A DNA stretch of 64,000 nucleotides from Planctomycetota bacterium (lineage in GTDB: Bacteria; Planctomycetota; Phycisphaerae; Sedimentisphaerales; Anaerobacaceae). Position 1 is the stretch's first letter; each line of letters opens with the position of its first letter. The translations under genes were made by a program, and so were the position numbers. The notes below the pieces were generated by a model. That model did no database searches. It saw nothing but the letters and a program-made list of their open reading frames with translations, and was not told where the DNA came from. The stretch lies in assembly GCA_019456145.1 (NCBI GenBank), contig VRUL01000009.1:1-64000 (forward strand), written 5' to 3'. Shown here one piece after another: positions 18,224-26,977 of this stretch.

Positions 18224-19693
18224 ATGGAGAAGATAACCCGCAGGTCTTTCATCAGACAGTCAACAACAGTCGCCGCCGGCATCAGCGTGGCTGCTGCCCT
18301 GCCCTGGTCAACCTGGGCCCGCCCTGCCGGGGCGAACAATGATATTCGTGTCGCCGTTGTCGGTCTGGGCGGCCGAGGCCGTGATCACGTAAAGACCTTC
18401 AAGGAAATGAAGGGAGTGAGAGTTGTCGCCCTGTGCGATCCTGATCGTAACCGTTTGCAGGAGGCAGCAAAATCGCTCGGAGAACAAAAGGTCGACAAGT
18501 ATATCGACTACAGAAGACTCTTAGAAGACAAAGACATTGACGCCGTCTGCACGGCCTCATGCAACCACTGGCATGCGCCGGTAACCGTCTGGGGCTGTGA
18601 GGCCGGAAAAGACGTCTATGTGGAAAAACCGGTTTGCCATACCATTTGGGAAGGGCAGCAGATGGTCAAGGCGGCGCGGAAGTACAACCGCATTGTTCAG
18701 TCCGGAATGCAGCTTCGTTCGGACAAAGGGGTCGCAGAAGCGTTCCAATGGTTGCATGAAGGCAACCTGGGCAAGATGCTCCTCTCAAGAGGCCTGTGTA
18801 TCGAGAATCGCTCGAGCATAGGCAAGGTCGATAAGCCGACCCCGATCCCGAGCCACATCGATTACGATCTTTGGTGCGGCCCTGCCCCGAACGAACCATT
18901 GATGCGAAAGAGGCTGCATTTCGACTGGCACTGGATCTGGAACACCGGCAACGGCGACCTGGGCAACCAGGGAATCCACCAGATGGACATGTGCCGTCGG
19001 GCTAACGGCGAGGACAGACTCCCGCCGAGAGTCATCAGTGTGGGCGGACGTTTCGGCTGGAACGATGACGGGCAGTCGGCCAATACACAACTCATATTCT
19101 TCGACTATAAACCTGTCCCGATCCTGTTTGAGGTTACGGGAATGCCCGAGAAGAAAGGCGTTCGCAGAAGGTCCCATTTCAAGGGAATCAGATGCGGAAA
19201 TGTGGTGCATTGCGAGGGCGGATACTTTGCCTGCGGAGAAGGAGGCGGTGGGTGGGCTTATGACAATGACGACAAGAAAATCAAGCAATTCTTCGCAGAC
19301 GGGGCGAAAGATCACCAGCAGAACTTTATCGATGCCATGCGCAGCCGTAAACTCAAGGACCTGAACGCAGACGTTAGGGATGGTCATATATCGAGCTCGC
19401 TTTGCCACATGGGCAACATCTCGCACCGGCTTGGCAAAAAGTCATCTCCAGAGAACATCAATAATGAGCTCAAGAACCACCAGGGTATGACAGATGCCTT
19501 TGAAAGATTCCAGACGCATCTCGACGCCAACGAAATTGATATCTCAAAAGAAAAGGCGGCGCTTGGGCCCCTGCTAACGATGGATCCTGACGCCGAAGAG
19601 TTCACCGGCCCGCGCGCTGAAGAAGCGAACAAAATGTTGACAAAGAAATACAGAAAATCATTTGTCATAGCAGGCGCCGAAACATTAGGGTAA
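18224..19693 (+). CDS. Tat-exported Gfo/Idh/MocA-family oxidoreductase
   Basis: 489 residues, start supported by AAGGAGATTCACTA before ATG. The N-terminus ITRRSFIRQSTTVAAG is a twin-arginine signal, so the folded, cofactor-loaded protein is probably exported. A Rossmann motif (VAVVGLGGRGRDH, residues about 43-55) binds NAD(P), and VEKPVCHT carries the lysine of the conserved EKP motif. The C-terminal domain includes GDLGNQGIHQMDMCR. Members act on sugars and inositols. The DUF1080 gene 18 bp downstream suggests a joint role in extracytoplasmic carbohydrate conversion, for example of 3-keto-glycosides (inference). Confidence 0.9.
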   Translation: MEKITRRSFIRQSTTVAAGISVAAALPWSTWARPAGANNDIRVAVVGLGGRGRDHVKTFKEMKGVRVVALCDPDRNRLQEAAKSLGEQKVDKYIDYRRLLEDKDIDAVCTASCNHWHAPVTVWGCEAGKDVYVEKPVCHTIWEGQQMVKAARKYNRIVQSGMQLRSDKGVAEAFQWLHEGNLGKMLLSRGLCIENRSSIGKVDKPTPIPSHIDYDLWCGPAPNEPLMRKRLHFDWHWIWNTGNGDLGNQGIHQMDMCRRANGEDRLPPRVISVGGRFGWNDDGQSANTQLIFFDYKPVPILFEVTGMPEKKGVRRRSHFKGIRCGNVVHCEGGYFACGEGGGGWAYDNDDKKIKQFFADGAKDHQQNFIDAMRSRKLKDLNADVRDGHISSSLCHMGNISHRLGKKSSPENINNELKNHQGMTDAFERFQTHLDANEIDISKEKAALGPLLTMDPDAEEFTGPRAEEANKMLTKKYRKSFVIAGAETLG

Positions 19694-19711
19694 CCACGAG
19701 AGGAAACAAAA

Positions 19712-20458
19712 GTGAAGAACAGGGCATTCCAGATTAAATTACTGGCAATGCTGATATTGGCCTCAGCAGGCTGCGGTGCACATACGGCTGACGAGAAGAA
19801 GTTGGCTGAGACGGACAAGGACAAGGACGGGTTTGTGTCCATTTTCGACGGTAAGACGCTCAAGGGGTGGGAAGCACTGCCCGCAAAAACCGCGCCCGCG
19901 TGGACTGTCAAAGATGGTATGATTGTCGGTGATGGCGACAAGGGCCAAGGCTATCTCACCTTTGAGAACAAGGAGATAGCTGATCTGGAGATCAAGCTCA
20001 GTTACCGTTTCCCCGACGAGGGCAACAGCGGTATCAGCATTCGTGCCCGCGAAGACAAGACGCACAAGCGGCATTTTCAGTGCTACCACGCTGACTTCGG
20101 CCACGTTGGTATAGGTAAGAAGGTTCTGGGCGCATGGGATTTCCATACACCCGGCCGCAAGGAGCACGACTGTGCACGCGGCATTCGGCTGGTGATTGAC
20201 GAGAACGATAAGCCGAAACAGACCCGTATCGAAGGCGCTGTGACCAAGGAAGATATCAACAAAGGAGATTGGAATACGGTTCACGTAATAGCCAAAGGCA
20301 ACAACTTCAAGTTCTTCATCAACGGCAAGCTTTCCTCTGAGTTCACAGAACATCTGCCCACCGAAAAACGCCTCGACAAGGGCATGATCCAGTTACAGCT
20401 GCACGATCCCGGTATGATCGTGCATTTCAAAGATATTCGCCTTAAGATTCTGGAATAA
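19712..20458 (+). CDS. DUF1080 (3-keto-disaccharide hydrolase type) lipoprotein
   Basis: 248 residues. The N-terminus has a lipobox (ILASAGC), so it should be a lipid-anchored envelope protein. After a Lys/Asp-rich linker comes the DUF1080 concanavalin-like fold: FVSIFDGKTLKGWEAL, then LSYRFPDEGNSGISIRARED and KFFINGKLSSEFTE. Some DUF1080 members cleave 3-keto-disaccharides; others only bind glycans. The RBS (AGAGGAAACAAAA) precedes what appears to be a GTG start. It forms a pair with the upstream oxidoreductase. Confidence 0.88.
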   Translation: MKNRAFQIKLLAMLILASAGCGAHTADEKKLAETDKDKDGFVSIFDGKTLKGWEALPAKTAPAWTVKDGMIVGDGDKGQGYLTFENKEIADLEIKLSYRFPDEGNSGISIRAREDKTHKRHFQCYHADFGHVGIGKKVLGAWDFHTPGRKEHDCARGIRLVIDENDKPKQTRIEGAVTKEDINKGDWNTVHVIAKGNNFKFFINGKLSSEFTEHLPTEKRLDKGMIQLQLHDPGMIVHFKDIRLKILE

Positions 20459-20512
20459 TTGGTAAAGAACATTGGCGAACAGGTGGTGGGCTAATCGGCA
20501 GGACATGTAGAG

Positions 20513-20815
20513 TTGCGAACAAACGGATCCATGCGATTGGAAATGACGCGCCATATCCAACGCGTGAGTCAAATCGCTATATGTGGCACTGTGAACGACA
20601 AATGGTTTCCTGAATTCGATAAGTATCGTGCCGTTTCCAAGAAAATATCAAATGAGTTTAATGCTCTATTCGTTCGGTTCCAATCAATGTTCGATAATGC
20701 TGTGAAACAGGCTCCTCCAGCTCATTGGGCTGGAGATGGAGTTCATCCCAGTATGGCAGGAGCATACTTGATGGGACAGGAGTGGTTAAAGGTTGTGGGG
20801 ATTAGGAGAGGTTGA
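20513..20815 (+). pseudogene. 3' fragment of an SGNH/GDSL hydrolase
   Basis: The last 65 or so residues (from about 20612) look like the end of an SGNH hydrolase: NEFNALFVRFQSMFD, PPAHWAGDGVHPSMAGAYLM and EWLKVV. DGVHP holds the Asp and His of the catalytic triad. The GDS block with the nucleophile serine and the central blocks are absent, and the upstream residues of this frame are unlike the family. It is a 5'-deleted relic. Confidence 0.6.
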
Positions 20816-20870
20816 AAAAGGAGATAAAAAAGTATAGAATAAGGGTGTAAGACTATAAGGAGATATTAAT

Positions 20871-21761
20871 ATGACTAAGAACATCAGATCCATCCTCACA
20901 GTTGTCGTTCTTTTGCTTGTATCAGTTTCACCGGGTCGCCAAAGAGATTCTCAGCCTGTTGAGTTCAAGAAGATATCTGACAATCTCTATGAGATCTTGG
21001 GCGGACGTGGTGCAAGAGCAGGTGCATATATTGGTGATAACGAAGTCCTGCTGATCGATTCAAAGATGGATGAGAACTCTGTGAACCAGGTAATCAAAGG
21101 AATCGGAAAACTCACCGACAAACCAATCAAGTATATGGTGAACACCCACAGTGATGGTGACCACATTACTGGAAATCGATATCTGCCCGAAACAGTAATA
21201 TTTATAGCTCATGAGAACTGTCGTAAGGATTTCTTTGGCCCTGACAGAAGGGGTAATCCCTCAGAATGGAATAAGCCCGAACTATCACCCTTTGTTCCCT
21301 CCGTGACATTTAGAGACAAAATGAATATCTATCTTGGCTCGAAGAAAGTAGAACTGTGGTATTTTGGAGTAGGTCATACTACAGGAGATATTGTTGTCTA
21401 CTTCCCTGAGGAGAAAACAGCTTTTATAGGAGATCAGATCTTTCTAACCAGGCCCCAACTTATCCATTCTTACAAAGGTGGCAATTCCTTTGAACATGTC
21501 AAAACACTCACCAAGATGCTTGATGCAATAGATGCTGAGAAGTTCTGTAGTGGTCACAGTGAGATGACAGATCGGGCAGCAATCAAGAGCCATATTACTC
21601 AGATGAAGAAGATACAGGAGAAGGTCGAAGAACTGATAAAACAGGGCAAGAACCTGGTACAAGTCAAGGTAGAATTTGAGCAGGCAGAAGGCAGGCTGAT
21701 TGAGAGCATATATAGTGAGGTCCCTATACAGGAGGCTCTCGACAGGAGGCTCTCGACATAG
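20871..21761 (+). CDS. exported metallo-beta-lactamase-fold hydrolase, truncated by a 14-bp duplication
   Basis: 296 residues, start supported by AAGGAGATATTAAT. A signal peptide (SILTVVVLLLVSVSPG) precedes an MBL fold with the metal motif NTHSDGDHITGN (residues about 91-102), the later GVGHTTGDIVVYF, FIGDQ and a SGHSE histidine. It belongs to the broad MBL hydrolase superfamily; the substrate is unknown. The reading frame ends early because GGAGGCTCTCGACA is present twice at its 3' end. With one copy the frame would continue through 22099 and give about 404 residues. Confidence 0.85.
   Translation: MTKNIRSILTVVVLLLVSVSPGRQRDSQPVEFKKISDNLYEILGGRGARAGAYIGDNEVLLIDSKMDENSVNQVIKGIGKLTDKPIKYMVNTHSDGDHITGNRYLPETVIFIAHENCRKDFFGPDRRGNPSEWNKPELSPFVPSVTFRDKMNIYLGSKKVELWYFGVGHTTGDIVVYFPEEKTAFIGDQIFLTRPQLIHSYKGGNSFEHVKTLTKMLDAIDAEKFCSGHSEMTDRAAIKSHITQMKKIQEKVEELIKQGKNLVQVKVEFEQAEGRLIESIYSEVPIQEALDRRLST
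21731..21758. repeat. 14-bp tandem duplication causing a frameshift
   Basis: GGAGGCTCTCGACA occurs at 21731-21744 and again at 21745-21758 with no gap. Since 14 is not a multiple of three, the extra copy shifts the frame and brings the TAG at 21759-21761 into use. Removing one copy reads PIQEALDIAETTFRYQF without interruption. Confidence 0.95.
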
Positions 21762-22099
21762 CAGAAACCACGTTTCGTTACCAGTTCAAAGACAATGCAT
21801 CCGGTCAGCAGCAAAAAGCACCAGCATACTTCCTCTCCCTGTTTGGGAAAGACCCTACTCCCGAGTTTCTGAAGCGATTTGCTGGACACAAGCCGCCGGT
21901 CCGTAAAGGTTCTGAATTCGAGATCAGGAAAGGACTCAAGTTCAGAGTAACGCGTATCAAGCGGGTGGCTAAGGACAAGGTTGAAGTGTCTGGTGGGTAT
22001 TATGAGGCGGGCCTCAGTGCATCAGGAAACACCTACGTTCTTGAGAAAAAGAACGGCAAGTGGACTGTTACAGAGAACACAATGCATTGGATATCATAA
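21759..22099 (+). pseudogene. severed C-terminal domain of the MBL protein
   Basis: In the frame that the MBL gene would use without the duplication, the sequence stays open to TAA 22097-22099: ALDIAETTFRYQF, FLKRFAGHKPPV, RKGSEFEIRKGLKFRV, GGYYEAGLSASGNTYVLEKK and NTMHWIS. This block of about 115 residues resembles small beta domains I associate with other exported proteins of this group. It has no start codon of its own before its last residues, so it is probably not translated separately. Confidence 0.7.
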
Positions 22100-22423
22100 A
22101 CTGCGAACAAGGCACTGTAAGGATGCAGATTTCCCAGTTCAAGTAGGAATACAGGCCAAATTTCGATTTTATCGATAACAAGAACCCACCCCACAGGTCT
22201 CATCATCAATAGTTTTTAAATTAGATATTATCCTGGATAATTCTGAGGGGTATGTAGTCCTTGCTCCTGTTGGAAAATAGAGGTATTTTATAGGGCAATA
22301 TTGGAAGAGAGTTTATGAGCTTTGCGTGCTGGACAATTAGGTTTGTAGTTATTGACCCAGTAAGGGACAAGGGACTATCACTACTGTGTTCTTGTTTTGG
22401 GATAATAAAGGAAGGAGGAGATT
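22100..22423. other. intergenic gap without recognisable gene
   Basis: 324 bases of moderate to low GC. I see no gene, tRNA or strong hairpin. The last bases (GGAAGGAGGAGATT) are the ribosome site of the following glycoside hydrolase gene, which starts with GTG. Confidence 0.5.
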
Positions 22424-24190
22424 GTGAAACGACAACATCGAATTGCCTTGGCTGCTCTCATATGTGTGATGATGCATCGCATTGTTGAGTGTTTTGATAA
22501 TAACAAATGGACACACAAAAGTATTACCCTGATCGTTATATGTTTTTTTACTATCCCGTTCGTCTACGCTACTGAAGTTGCGGCAGGAAAGACGATTATC
22601 AGCAAAAACAAAACTGATATTGATGACCAGACATTCATTTCCCAATATTGGAAAGAACAGGAGATAATCTTTAACACTATGTATCCAGGCAATTTGTTTT
22701 ATCCTGGCGATATTGTCACGGCAAATGTCCACATCACACCTTGTCCCCTCAAAACTACAAAGCAACTGAGAGCATATATTAAAGTATTTGATGCGTACAA
22801 CCGTGAAGTTGCTCCTATTCAGCAGATATCGCTGAATGAGGAAAACGGATTTGCCGGATTGGTAAACTTGCCCGGCAAACCAGGGTATTATCAAGTCGAG
22901 ATAGTTGTATCCGATGAAACAAACAAAAACAGTATGGAAACCAGGTATGCAGTGATACCCGCTCATTTTTCGAAAGGCATAAATCTTAGTTCTCCGTTTG
23001 GGGTAAATACTCATTTCAACCAAGGCTGGTCAAGCAAAATCGGCGAGATTGTTAAACGTTCCGGAATTGCCTGGATACGTGATGGAGAGGCTGGTCCTGG
23101 CGATAAGGCAGCACAAGTGGCAAAAGACAATGATTTGTGTTACATGGCTTGCTTTACTGCGTGGAGAAAAAAACTAGCTGATAAATTCAGGGAAACGTTA
23201 AAAAAAGATCCCGACTTCAATCGACAATGGGACTATGCTGAGCAGATAAAGTGGCATCAGGAATACACTAAAAAGTATCACAATTACGTTCATGCTTATG
23301 ACATTATGAACGAACCTCATGGCACATGGGGGGCAGTCCTTGGAGGTTCATGGCGGGGTGGTCAATGGTTAGTAACTTTTGCAGATTATGCTAAACATAT
23401 CTCCCGTATCATCCGTAAAGCAGATCCCGGTGAACCGATCATTTGGGAAGATATTGATCGCCTGATGTGGTATGACGATTTCCACAAATATAACGTTGCT
23501 GACTTCATAGATGTAATCTCTCCTCACACTTACAACCTGCACCGCAAAAATCCCTATCCTGAAGACCAACCTACCATCGCTCAGCAGGATGAATGGTTAA
23601 ATTTTCTTAGAAAGCATAACCTTTCTTGGCAGATTTGGTCTGGTGAGGTTGGTTTTTCCTCTTATGAATTAAATCCTGACAATCCATCAATGTTCTATTC
23701 GCCCCATACCGAACTTCACCAGGCAAATATGCTGGTTCGTATGATGGTTGTCCAACTCGCCTGGGGAGTAAAGCGTATTTTCTGGTACGATTTCATGAAC
23801 GATGGTTGGAATATTAATAATCCCGAACATAACTTTGGTATTATCCGCAAAGATCAACTTCCCAAACCTGCTATTGTTGCCTACGCTTACCTTATCTATC
23901 GCTTCAAAAATATTAAAACTCTAATACGTTTTAATATCAAACCGAAGGATAACGTTTTTGCTTATTGTATCATGAAAGAAGGTCAAAAGGAGCCAACGTT
24001 GATCATTTGGGCTAAGGAAGGGCAGGAGACTGTGGATTTATTCATTGTTTCTAACATTACCAAGGTTGCAGTTACCAACATATTCGGCACATCCCTGGAG
24101 CCTATTTCTGCAGTCAACCATAATCTCCATTTAATCCTGAAAGAATCTCCCATCTATATTGAAGGATTCACTATCCAGGATCTGAGATGA
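22424..24190 (+). CDS. exported glycoside hydrolase of clan GH-A type
   Basis: 588 residues, GTG start with AAGGAGGAG. A hydrophobic stretch (ITLIVICFFTIPFVYA, residues about 33-48) should act as the signal sequence, unusually far from the start. Residues about 70-185 form a beta-sandwich-like domain. From about 190 (SPFGVNTHFNQGW) there is a TIM barrel with YDIMNEPHG (acid/base Glu near 298) and IWSGEVGFSS (nucleophile Glu near 407), the two-glutamate pattern of clan GH-A, closest in style to GH39/GH5 enzymes. Substrate unknown. It stands alone, with AT-rich gaps on both sides. Confidence 0.75.
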   Translation: MKRQHRIALAALICVMMHRIVECFDNNKWTHKSITLIVICFFTIPFVYATEVAAGKTIISKNKTDIDDQTFISQYWKEQEIIFNTMYPGNLFYPGDIVTANVHITPCPLKTTKQLRAYIKVFDAYNREVAPIQQISLNEENGFAGLVNLPGKPGYYQVEIVVSDETNKNSMETRYAVIPAHFSKGINLSSPFGVNTHFNQGWSSKIGEIVKRSGIAWIRDGEAGPGDKAAQVAKDNDLCYMACFTAWRKKLADKFRETLKKDPDFNRQWDYAEQIKWHQEYTKKYHNYVHAYDIMNEPHGTWGAVLGGSWRGGQWLVTFADYAKHISRIIRKADPGEPIIWEDIDRLMWYDDFHKYNVADFIDVISPHTYNLHRKNPYPEDQPTIAQQDEWLNFLRKHNLSWQIWSGEVGFSSYELNPDNPSMFYSPHTELHQANMLVRMMVVQLAWGVKRIFWYDFMNDGWNINNPEHNFGIIRKDQLPKPAIVAYAYLIYRFKNIKTLIRFNIKPKDNVFAYCIMKEGQKEPTLIIWAKEGQETVDLFIVSNITKVAVTNIFGTSLEPISAVNHNLHLILKESPIYIEGFTIQDLR

Positions 24191-24513
24191 TCAGCGACAA
24201 TTATCCTTACCTTCTATAGACAAATAAAAGATTTGTTATATTACTCCCCTCCACAACATTTTATCTAATCCCCAAACAGAAAACATAAACCTATTTTTCT
24301 GCTAATGGGGGAATTGAAAATTGGTCTATTGATTAGAAATGACTATATAGGTATTAGTTAAAACTACTCCCTATCAAAATATAGACAAAAACTATCCCCA
24401 CAATTTGTAATATATACAACCTACCAATAAAACATATAATATGGTAAATTCCAGAGTGAATTTTGAAGAAACTGTGAATATGTTATTTGTTCGTGCTAAT
24501 GGAGTATTTGAAT
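24191..24513. other. AT-rich intergenic gap
   Basis: About 320 very AT-rich bases. I find no gene and no convincing terminator hairpin. The last part holds GGAG nine bases before the ATG of the DUF4177 gene. Confidence 0.5.
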
Positions 24514-24708
24514 ATGAAGTATGAATACAAATTCGTTCGACTTGGCAAAGGCTGGCTTCGCGTCAAACGTTCAACCATACAGCAATACCAGCAAATCGTA
24601 ACTGAACATGCCCAACAAGAGTGGCGGTTGGTTCAGATCTTTGCTCCGAGCATTGCTGTCTATGGAATCGCAAAATACTTCGAGCTGATATTTGAGTGTC
24701 AACTGTAG
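24514..24708 (+). CDS. small DUF4177 protein
   Basis: 64 residues starting MKYEYKFVRLGKGWLR. The order of motifs (YEYKFV, then QQIVTEHAQQEWRLVQIFAP, then YFELIFE) matches DUF4177, a small alpha-beta protein of unknown function. The ATG at 24514 with GGAG nine bases upstream is better than a TTG at 24487. Confidence 0.8.
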   Translation: MKYEYKFVRLGKGWLRVKRSTIQQYQQIVTEHAQQEWRLVQIFAPSIAVYGIAKYFELIFECQL

Positions 24709-24813
24709 GGAAAGAAGCTGCCGTTACTCCATGCTGAAGCTGCTGAAATTATCTTGAAATTGAGGTGAAATTACGGTATTATGAGGCTTAGAGTTTGCAG
24801 GAGTGGTTAAGTA

Positions 24814-24906
24814 GTGAAGTGTATGTGGGAAATCCCGGTTAATAATAAAGAAAATGCCTTAAATGCCCTGAAACCTGACATGGCGGAACATTTGGGCAAA
24901 AAGTAG
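24814..24906 (+). CDS. possible very small protein (30 aa)
   Basis: A GTG frame with GGAG ten bases upstream reads MWEIPVNNKENALNALKPD and then MAEHLGKK before the stop. It is followed after 15 bp by the small basic protein. The sequence has protein-like composition but is too short to judge; it could also be a remnant. Confidence 0.3.
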   Translation: MKCMWEIPVNNKENALNALKPDMAEHLGKK

Positions 24907-24921
24907 TAAAAGGAAATTTTT

Positions 24922-25059
24922 ATGGTAACACGCAGAGAAAGACTCGATAGCAGACGGGCAAAACAAATAAAAACGCGTAACGCCAATGCTCCACGCAAGA
25001 AAAAAGAACGTGCACGCAAAGCCGCTCAAGCTGCTCAAGCCGCGGGCGGCACCGATTAA
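24922..25059 (+). CDS. small basic protein (45 aa)
   Basis: ATG preceded by AAAAGGAA. The protein reads MVTRRERLDSRRAKQIKTR, then APRKKERARKAAQAAQAA and ends GGTD. It is strongly positively charged (Arg/Lys) with an Ala-rich tail. This composition suits a nucleic-acid-binding or ribosome-associated small protein. I do not recognise a family. Confidence 0.5.
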   Translation: MVTRRERLDSRRAKQIKTRNANAPRKKKERARKAAQAAQAAGGTD

Positions 25060-25278
25060 CACCTGTGTAGAAAATGATGATTGGCCTCGGGCGAAGCCGG
25101 GAGGTCGAAAACGGTATCAGTCGGCAGATCGAAAAAAAATGGTTCGGTCAAATCCTGTTTGGACACCCAGCGTGCAAGACCGATGTCTATCCAGATTTAA
25201 GTCAATTGATATATTGTCCATTGTTTAGACAGTGTTATTGGTAACTTAAACTCAGAAGAGAAGAAAGAAAGGATAACA

Positions 25279-25476
25279 ATGGAGATGGGAATTCCTTTCG
25301 CAATGGTTAGGACAGATCTTTTCCCCATTTTGCTGTTTATATTTGTAGGATTTTTAGTTTTTATATCGGTGGTTGCAGCTCTGGTATTAGCCATTATTGC
25401 TCTTACACGGACATCAAAAAACAGGCGAGAGATTAGTCACCTGAAAAACACAGTGCAGGACATGGCGAGTAGCTGA
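25279..25476 (+). CDS. small single-pass membrane protein
   Basis: 65 residues: a short N-terminal segment, one long hydrophobic helix (ILLFIFVGFLVFISVVAAL), a basic stop-transfer region (RTSKNRREI) and a short amphipathic tail (HLKNTVQDM). GAAAGGATAACA stands before the ATG. The topology is probably N-out/C-in. It resembles small helix-plus-coil membrane proteins of unknown function. Confidence 0.6.
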   Translation: MEMGIPFAMVRTDLFPILLFIFVGFLVFISVVAALVLAIIALTRTSKNRREISHLKNTVQDMASS

Positions 25477-25571
25477 TGTGATTCATACTCTACTACAGAT
25501 TGTGATGTTGTCAAGCAGGGCAAAACAATCCCCGTAGCGACCACTAAAACCACTAACCCAATTATGATTAA

Positions 25572-25760
25572 TCGGTACCGTATAACGAATTACTATTTTC
25601 ATCTCCTGAAGAAGCACAGGTATTGAGAAAATTGACAGGGATAAATGAAAACTGCTATCTATCTATAACAGAAGATCTCAAAGATGAAGAAATTGAGATA
25701 AAACGTACTGAGTTGAGGAAGTTGTATAGTTCTGTAATTGACCACTACCTACTAAAATAA
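25572..25760 (+). pseudogene. possible coding remnant without start codon
   Basis: After a stop the frame reads ELLFSSPEEAQVLRKLTG, ENCYLSITEDLKDEEIEI and ends VIDHYLLK. The composition is protein-like and charged, but there is no ATG or GTG start; an ATG at 25564 lies in another frame. It may be the 3' part of a broken gene. The rest of the gap 25477-26004 has only the tRNA-like fragment and terminator listed separately. Confidence 0.3.
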
Positions 25761-25851
25761 TTAAATTTCCTTATATTTAGTCCTATATTTATTCATTTTG
25801 ACCAAGTCGTAAGTGATTTGATTTTCTTGCCTTATGAATCTGGCGTACACT

Positions 25852-25871
25852 TTCGAATCCCCCCGCCTCCA
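25852..25871 (+). other. tRNA/tmRNA 3'-end-like fragment, possible att site
   Basis: TTCGAATCCCCCCGCCTCCA looks like the T-loop, T-stem and acceptor 3' strand of a tRNA (Ser-like) or tmRNA. No matching 5' half, anticodon arm or tmRNA 5' end is found upstream, so it is a fragment. Such fragments are left behind when an element integrates into a tRNA or ssrA gene. It is directly followed by a terminator. No integrase gene is seen in the window. Confidence 0.4.
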
Positions 25872-25875
25872 GTAC

Positions 25876-25915
25876 AAAAAAATCCCTGATATCGAGTTAA
25901 TATCAAGGATTTTTT
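25876..25915 (+). terminator. rho-independent terminator hairpin
   Basis: AAAAATCC-C-TGATAT pairs with ATATCA-A-GGATTTTTT around a seven-base loop (one C/A mismatch). The T-run on one side and A-run on the other allow it to work in both directions, ending transcription from the left and from the PDZ lipoprotein gene on the right. Confidence 0.7.
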
Positions 25916-26004
25916 AGTATGTGTAGCTCTTAGATAGTGTTTTTTTGGTCGCTTTTCCAAGGCTATACTCAAAAAGCCCTTGGTCTATACAAGCTAATGT
26001 CAAC

Positions 26005-26679
26005 CTATCTAAGATAATATAGGAGTGTTTGGGATTTGCCGTCCCTTAAGAGTTCGATTTTCATAGTTGATAGCTTCCTTGCTTTTTTGAAAATCTTGTA
26101 AGCTCGTATTTTGCTGCTTAACGGTTGCCCATTGACTACGCGAATTATGTCGCCGCTCTTAAGCAGAAGCTCTTTTGCCACCAATATTTTATCTAAGCCG
26201 GATATTCGAAGCCCTTCTATTTGACCGTTGATGTAATAAGATTCAATAGCTGCTTTTTTCAATACCGTTTCTATACTCTTTATTTTAGTGCGTACCCTTG
26301 TTAGTACCTGTTTAGCTTTAGCTGGTGCATTCATTCTCACTGTATCAGTGGTTTGTTTGGTGTTTCGGCCTGAAGGTGTTTCAGTAGCATTAATGACATT
26401 GGAGGACTGATCTGCGCCAATTCTCATCATTGTTTCTTCTTTTTCTACTTGTAAATATGATGTTAGGCCATAATTTAAGGGATTATTTATTTCCCACCAG
26501 TAATCCCTGCTTTCATACCTCTTTTGTATGATCTCTATTGAGTATTGATCATCATTGGGGTCTATTAAACATACATCAGTGGTGTCTTCGAGACTCTGGC
26601 TATTTACTGCCACCATGGCACATCCTGCCTGTAAAGACAAAAACAAACATATTATTGTACTGTAAATTAGCCTTTTCAT
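26005..26679 (-). CDS. lipoprotein with C-terminal PDZ domain (GspC-like)
   Basis: 224 residues. A lipobox (SLQAGC) ends the signal peptide. The middle (residues about 30-135) has low similarity to anything I know. Residues about 150-224 form a PDZ domain: YINGQIEGLRISGLD, LLKSGDIIRVVNGQPL and MKIELLRDGKSQTLLYY. The order matches the PDZ region of type II secretion protein C, but no other secretion genes are near. A role as an envelope adaptor is inference. Confidence 0.65.
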   Translation of the reverse strand: MKRLIYSTIICLFLSLQAGCAMVAVNSQSLEDTTDVCLIDPNDDQYSIEIIQKRYESRDYWWEINNPLNYGLTSYLQVEKEETMMRIGADQSSNVINATETPSGRNTKQTTDTVRMNAPAKAKQVLTRVRTKIKSIETVLKKAAIESYYINGQIEGLRISGLDKILVAKELLLKSGDIIRVVNGQPLSSKIRAYKIFKKARKLSTMKIELLRDGKSQTLLYYLR

Positions 26680-26737
26680 GATCTTTGACCTCCACTAAAC
26701 AAGTTTCTTCATTGCACAGCGAATCGTCCTCACTCAG

Positions 26738-26947
26738 CTAATTAATTCTACTATCCTCTGCAACTTTATGTGCCTGGCGCTGGCATTTTGCCTGTTTCTG
26801 GATTTCGTAGGCACAATCTCTTATTACGCCAAAAAGTATACGGCAAGCATCGTCACTGCTGGCGGCCTCCCCCTTATTTGCGGTGTCAATTAGTACTTCA
26901 CTTATTTTCAAGGCCTTTACAATGTTGTTGTGACAAGCATGATTCAT
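26738..26947 (-). CDS. small cysteine-containing protein (69 aa)
   Basis: The ATG at 26947 has GGGGAAATAGAA in front and is preferred over an upstream start at 26977. The protein begins MNHACHNNIVKALKISEVL and contains DDACRILFGVIRDCAYEIQ and KQAKCQRQAHKVA. Four Cys and several His are spread along mostly helical sequence, as in small four-helix metal- or heme-binding proteins, but I do not recognise a family. Confidence 0.45.
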   Translation of the reverse strand: MNHACHNNIVKALKISEVLIDTANKGEAASSDDACRILFGVIRDCAYEIQKQAKCQRQAHKVAEDSRIN

Positions 26948-26977
26948 TTCTATTTCCCCTTTGTTCTTTGAATCCAC

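Noticed and set aside
18785..19426. 213-residue minus-strand frame
   Set aside because: Antisense to the intact Gfo/Idh/MocA gene; composition is that of a mirror frame.
22349..23023. 224-residue minus-strand frame
   Set aside because: Overlaps the start and signal region of the glycoside hydrolase, which has a strong ribosome site; no recognisable domain.
25477..25871. Complete tmRNA gene ending in CCGCCTCCA
   Set aside because: No tmRNA 5' end, tag-peptide frame or D-like loop is present upstream; only the 3' end resembles one.
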